The notes beneath the pieces were generated by a model. It did no database searches and was not told the origin of the DNA. It was given only the letters and a program-made list of their open reading frames with translations. 5,546 nt of DNA from Patescibacteria group bacterium (GTDB taxonomy: Bacteria > Patescibacteriota > Patescibacteriia > Patescibacteriales > GWC2-42-12): positions 1 through 5,546 of the forward strand of contig JAHITL010000071.1 of the NCBI GenBank assembly GCA_018817545.1, in the 5' to 3' direction. Position numbers and translations under genes: made by a program. Every line of letters starts with the position of its first letter. Positions within the stretch are counted from its first letter, which is position 1. Shown here one piece after another: positions 4,168 to 5,546 of this stretch.

Positions 4168-5473
4168 GAAAATAGGTATTGATGCCAGTAGGGCAAATAG
4201 ACAATATAAAAGTGGGACAGAATGGTATTCATATCATTTAATTAAAGAGCTGGCTAAAATTGATTCAAAAAATCAATATATTTTATATACTGATAAGCCG
4301 CTGATTGATGGATTATCTAATTTAACTTCTAGCCAAGAAGAGTTAAAAGAAGCAAAACACGATTTTATCAAAGGAGAAGAGAATGCTGGTTGGCAAAAAA
4401 TAATTAGTCCTCATAATAATTTTCGTTGTAAAATTATCAAACAGTATTTACCTTTTTTTTGGACACAGCTTAATTTGTCTTTAGAAATGTTATTTCATCC
4501 ACCAGATGTTTTATTTATTCCAGCTCATACTTTACCAATTATTCATCCACGAAAATCAGTAGTAACTATTCATGACATTGGTTTTATTTATAATCAACAA
4601 CTTTACAGTCATAAACGAATTGAATCTGTAAGTCCAGCTTATGTGCGTTTATTAAATTTATTAATTAAGATTATTACTTTGGGAAAATATGGATCAAATG
4701 TTTTTGATTATCATCTTTGGTCAACTAAATTTACTTTAAAACATGCTAAAAAAATAATAACAGTTTCTAAATTTTCAAAAAAAGAAATAGAAAGAACATA
4801 TCCAACTGATCAAAACAAAATTCAAGTTATTTATAATGGTTATGACGATAAATTATATCAGCCGATTACTAAAAAATTTAGTCCACAATTAGCAACTAAT
4901 TCTATTAACCAAATTCTAAACAAATACGACATTAAACAACCTTATATTTTTTATGTTGGCAGATTGGAAAAGAAAAAAAATATATCAACACTGGTAGAAG
5001 CTTATGCTATTATGAGAGAAAAATATAAGAACATTAAACACAAATTAGTTTTAGTTGGTTCTGCTAGCCATGGTTTTGATGAGATTAATTATATAATTCA
5101 AGAATTTAATCTTAATAATGAAGTTATTTTAACAGGCTGGATGCCAGAAGAAGATATGCCATTTATTTATTATGGAGCAACTGCTTTTGTTTTTCCTTCA
5201 TGTTACGAGGGCTTTGGCATCCCGTTACTTCAAGCTATGGCTTGTGGCACGCCAATAGCTGCTTCTAATATTTCTGCTATATCAGAAATAGTTGAAGATT
5301 CTGTATTGCTTTTTGATCCACTCGATAAAAAAAATATGGCAGAAGCTATAGCAAAAATTATAATTGATAATGATTTACAAAAAGGATTAATTGCGAAAGG
5401 ACAAAGAAGAATTAATTATTTTAGTCAAAAAAAAAATGTGCAAGAAACTTTGGCTTTATTAGAAAATTTATAG
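4166..5473 (+). CDS. GT4-family glycosyltransferase (435 aa)
   Basis: This is probably a retaining, nucleotide-sugar-dependent GT-B enzyme of family GT4, acting on the cytoplasmic face in glycan or glycolipid assembly. Donor and acceptor cannot be read from the sequence. The N-terminal domain starts MKIGIDASRANR, has a GT-type loop near GTEW (17-20), and continues with DVLFIPAHTLP (114-124), VVTIHDIGF (132-140) and IITVSKFSKKEI (197-208). The C-terminal donor domain has FYVGRLEKKKN (262-272), LTGWMPEEDM (322-331) and YEGFGIPLLQAMACGTP (347-363). In the family's E-x7-E motif the first Glu is E348 but the second is Q356. A stretch of about 25 residues at 155-180 (RLLNLLIKIITLGKYG) looks inserted and is hydrophobic and basic, perhaps touching the membrane. 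I chose ATG 4166 over the GTG at 4148 because the GTG lies inside the repeated hairpin and MKIGIDA is the normal family start. No Shine-Dalgarno sequence is present. The C-terminus appears complete. Confidence 0.92.
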   Translation: MKIGIDASRANRQYKSGTEWYSYHLIKELAKIDSKNQYILYTDKPLIDGLSNLTSSQEELKEAKHDFIKGEENAGWQKIISPHNNFRCKIIKQYLPFFWTQLNLSLEMLFHPPDVLFIPAHTLPIIHPRKSVVTIHDIGFIYNQQLYSHKRIESVSPAYVRLLNLLIKIITLGKYGSNVFDYHLWSTKFTLKHAKKIITVSKFSKKEIERTYPTDQNKIQVIYNGYDDKLYQPITKKFSPQLATNSINQILNKYDIKQPYIFYVGRLEKKKNISTLVEAYAIMREKYKNIKHKLVLVGSASHGFDEINYIIQEFNLNNEVILTGWMPEEDMPFIYYGATAFVFPSCYEGFGIPLLQAMACGTPIAASNISAISEIVEDSVLLFDPLDKKNMAEAIAKIIIDNDLQKGLIAKGQRRINYFSQKKNVQETLALLENL

Positions 5474-5492
5474 AAATATTACAGTGGTCGGG

Positions 5493-5518
5493 TTTGTTAA
5501 AATAATTAAATTAACAAA
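5493..5518. repeat. AT-rich inverted repeat behind the glycosyltransferase
   Basis: TTTGTTAA (5493-5500) pairs with TTAACAAA (5511-5518) around a 10-nt loop, 19 bp after the stop codon. It could act as a weak terminator, but the stem has only one G-C pair and no T-run follows. The remaining bases to the window end show no other feature. Confidence 0.4.
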
Positions 5519-5546
5519 ATAAGATAAAATTTTATTAAAATTGGTA

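Noticed and set aside
679..5473. Alternative genetic code with TGA read as Gly (as in some Patescibacteria)
   Set aside because: The long frames contain no in-frame TGA and use normal GGN Gly codons. The lack of TGA stops in five genes is too small a sample.
5494..5530. Promoter at the right edge for a following gene
   Set aside because: TTGTTA and TAAAAT are 25 bp apart, too far for a sigma-70 promoter, and no gene start is visible in the window.

Overview
The window is strongly AT-rich (roughly 30% G+C by eye), with compact genes all on the + strand. It reads as a piece of a Candidate Phyla Radiation (Patescibacteria) genome or a similar low-GC bacterium. The basis is the combination of a large DUF4012 membrane protein, a lone MreB, a GT4 glycosyltransferase, start codons without Shine-Dalgarno sequences, and short GC-palindromes scattered in AT-rich spacers. 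The lineage is an inference; no rRNA or other phylogenetic marker is present. All five reading frames end in TAA or TAG and the long ones have no internal TGA, so the standard bacterial code fits.

Layout. Bases 2-211 are the C-terminal half of GreA, cut by the window edge. Directly behind it is an open frame of 68 codons (229-435) for a small cysteine-rich protein. It has a perfect Shine-Dalgarno sequence but no ATG, GTG or TTG; the only well-placed start is ATA. A textbook intrinsic terminator (449-482) closes this unit. A short stretch follows that may be a tiny independent transcript, with a candidate promoter at 522-549 and a second intrinsic terminator at 603-636. An extended -10 promoter at 639-667 then sits only a few bases before the ATG of the DUF4012 gene (679-2712), suggesting a leaderless mRNA.

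After that come mreB (2938-3945) and a GT4 glycosyltransferase (4166-5473). They are separated by AT-rich spacers of about 220 bp. A 33-bp sequence with a small GC hairpin occurs identically upstream of mreB and of the glycosyltransferase. A related stronger palindrome lies behind mreB.

How the genes may work together. DUF4012 proteins are membrane-anchored and often found near envelope polysaccharide genes, MreB organises wall synthesis at the membrane, and GT4 enzymes build glycans or glycolipids. A shared envelope theme is therefore plausible, but the wide spacers argue against one tight operon. The least explained parts are the ATA-start cysteine-rich ORF and the repeated element in front of two genes.
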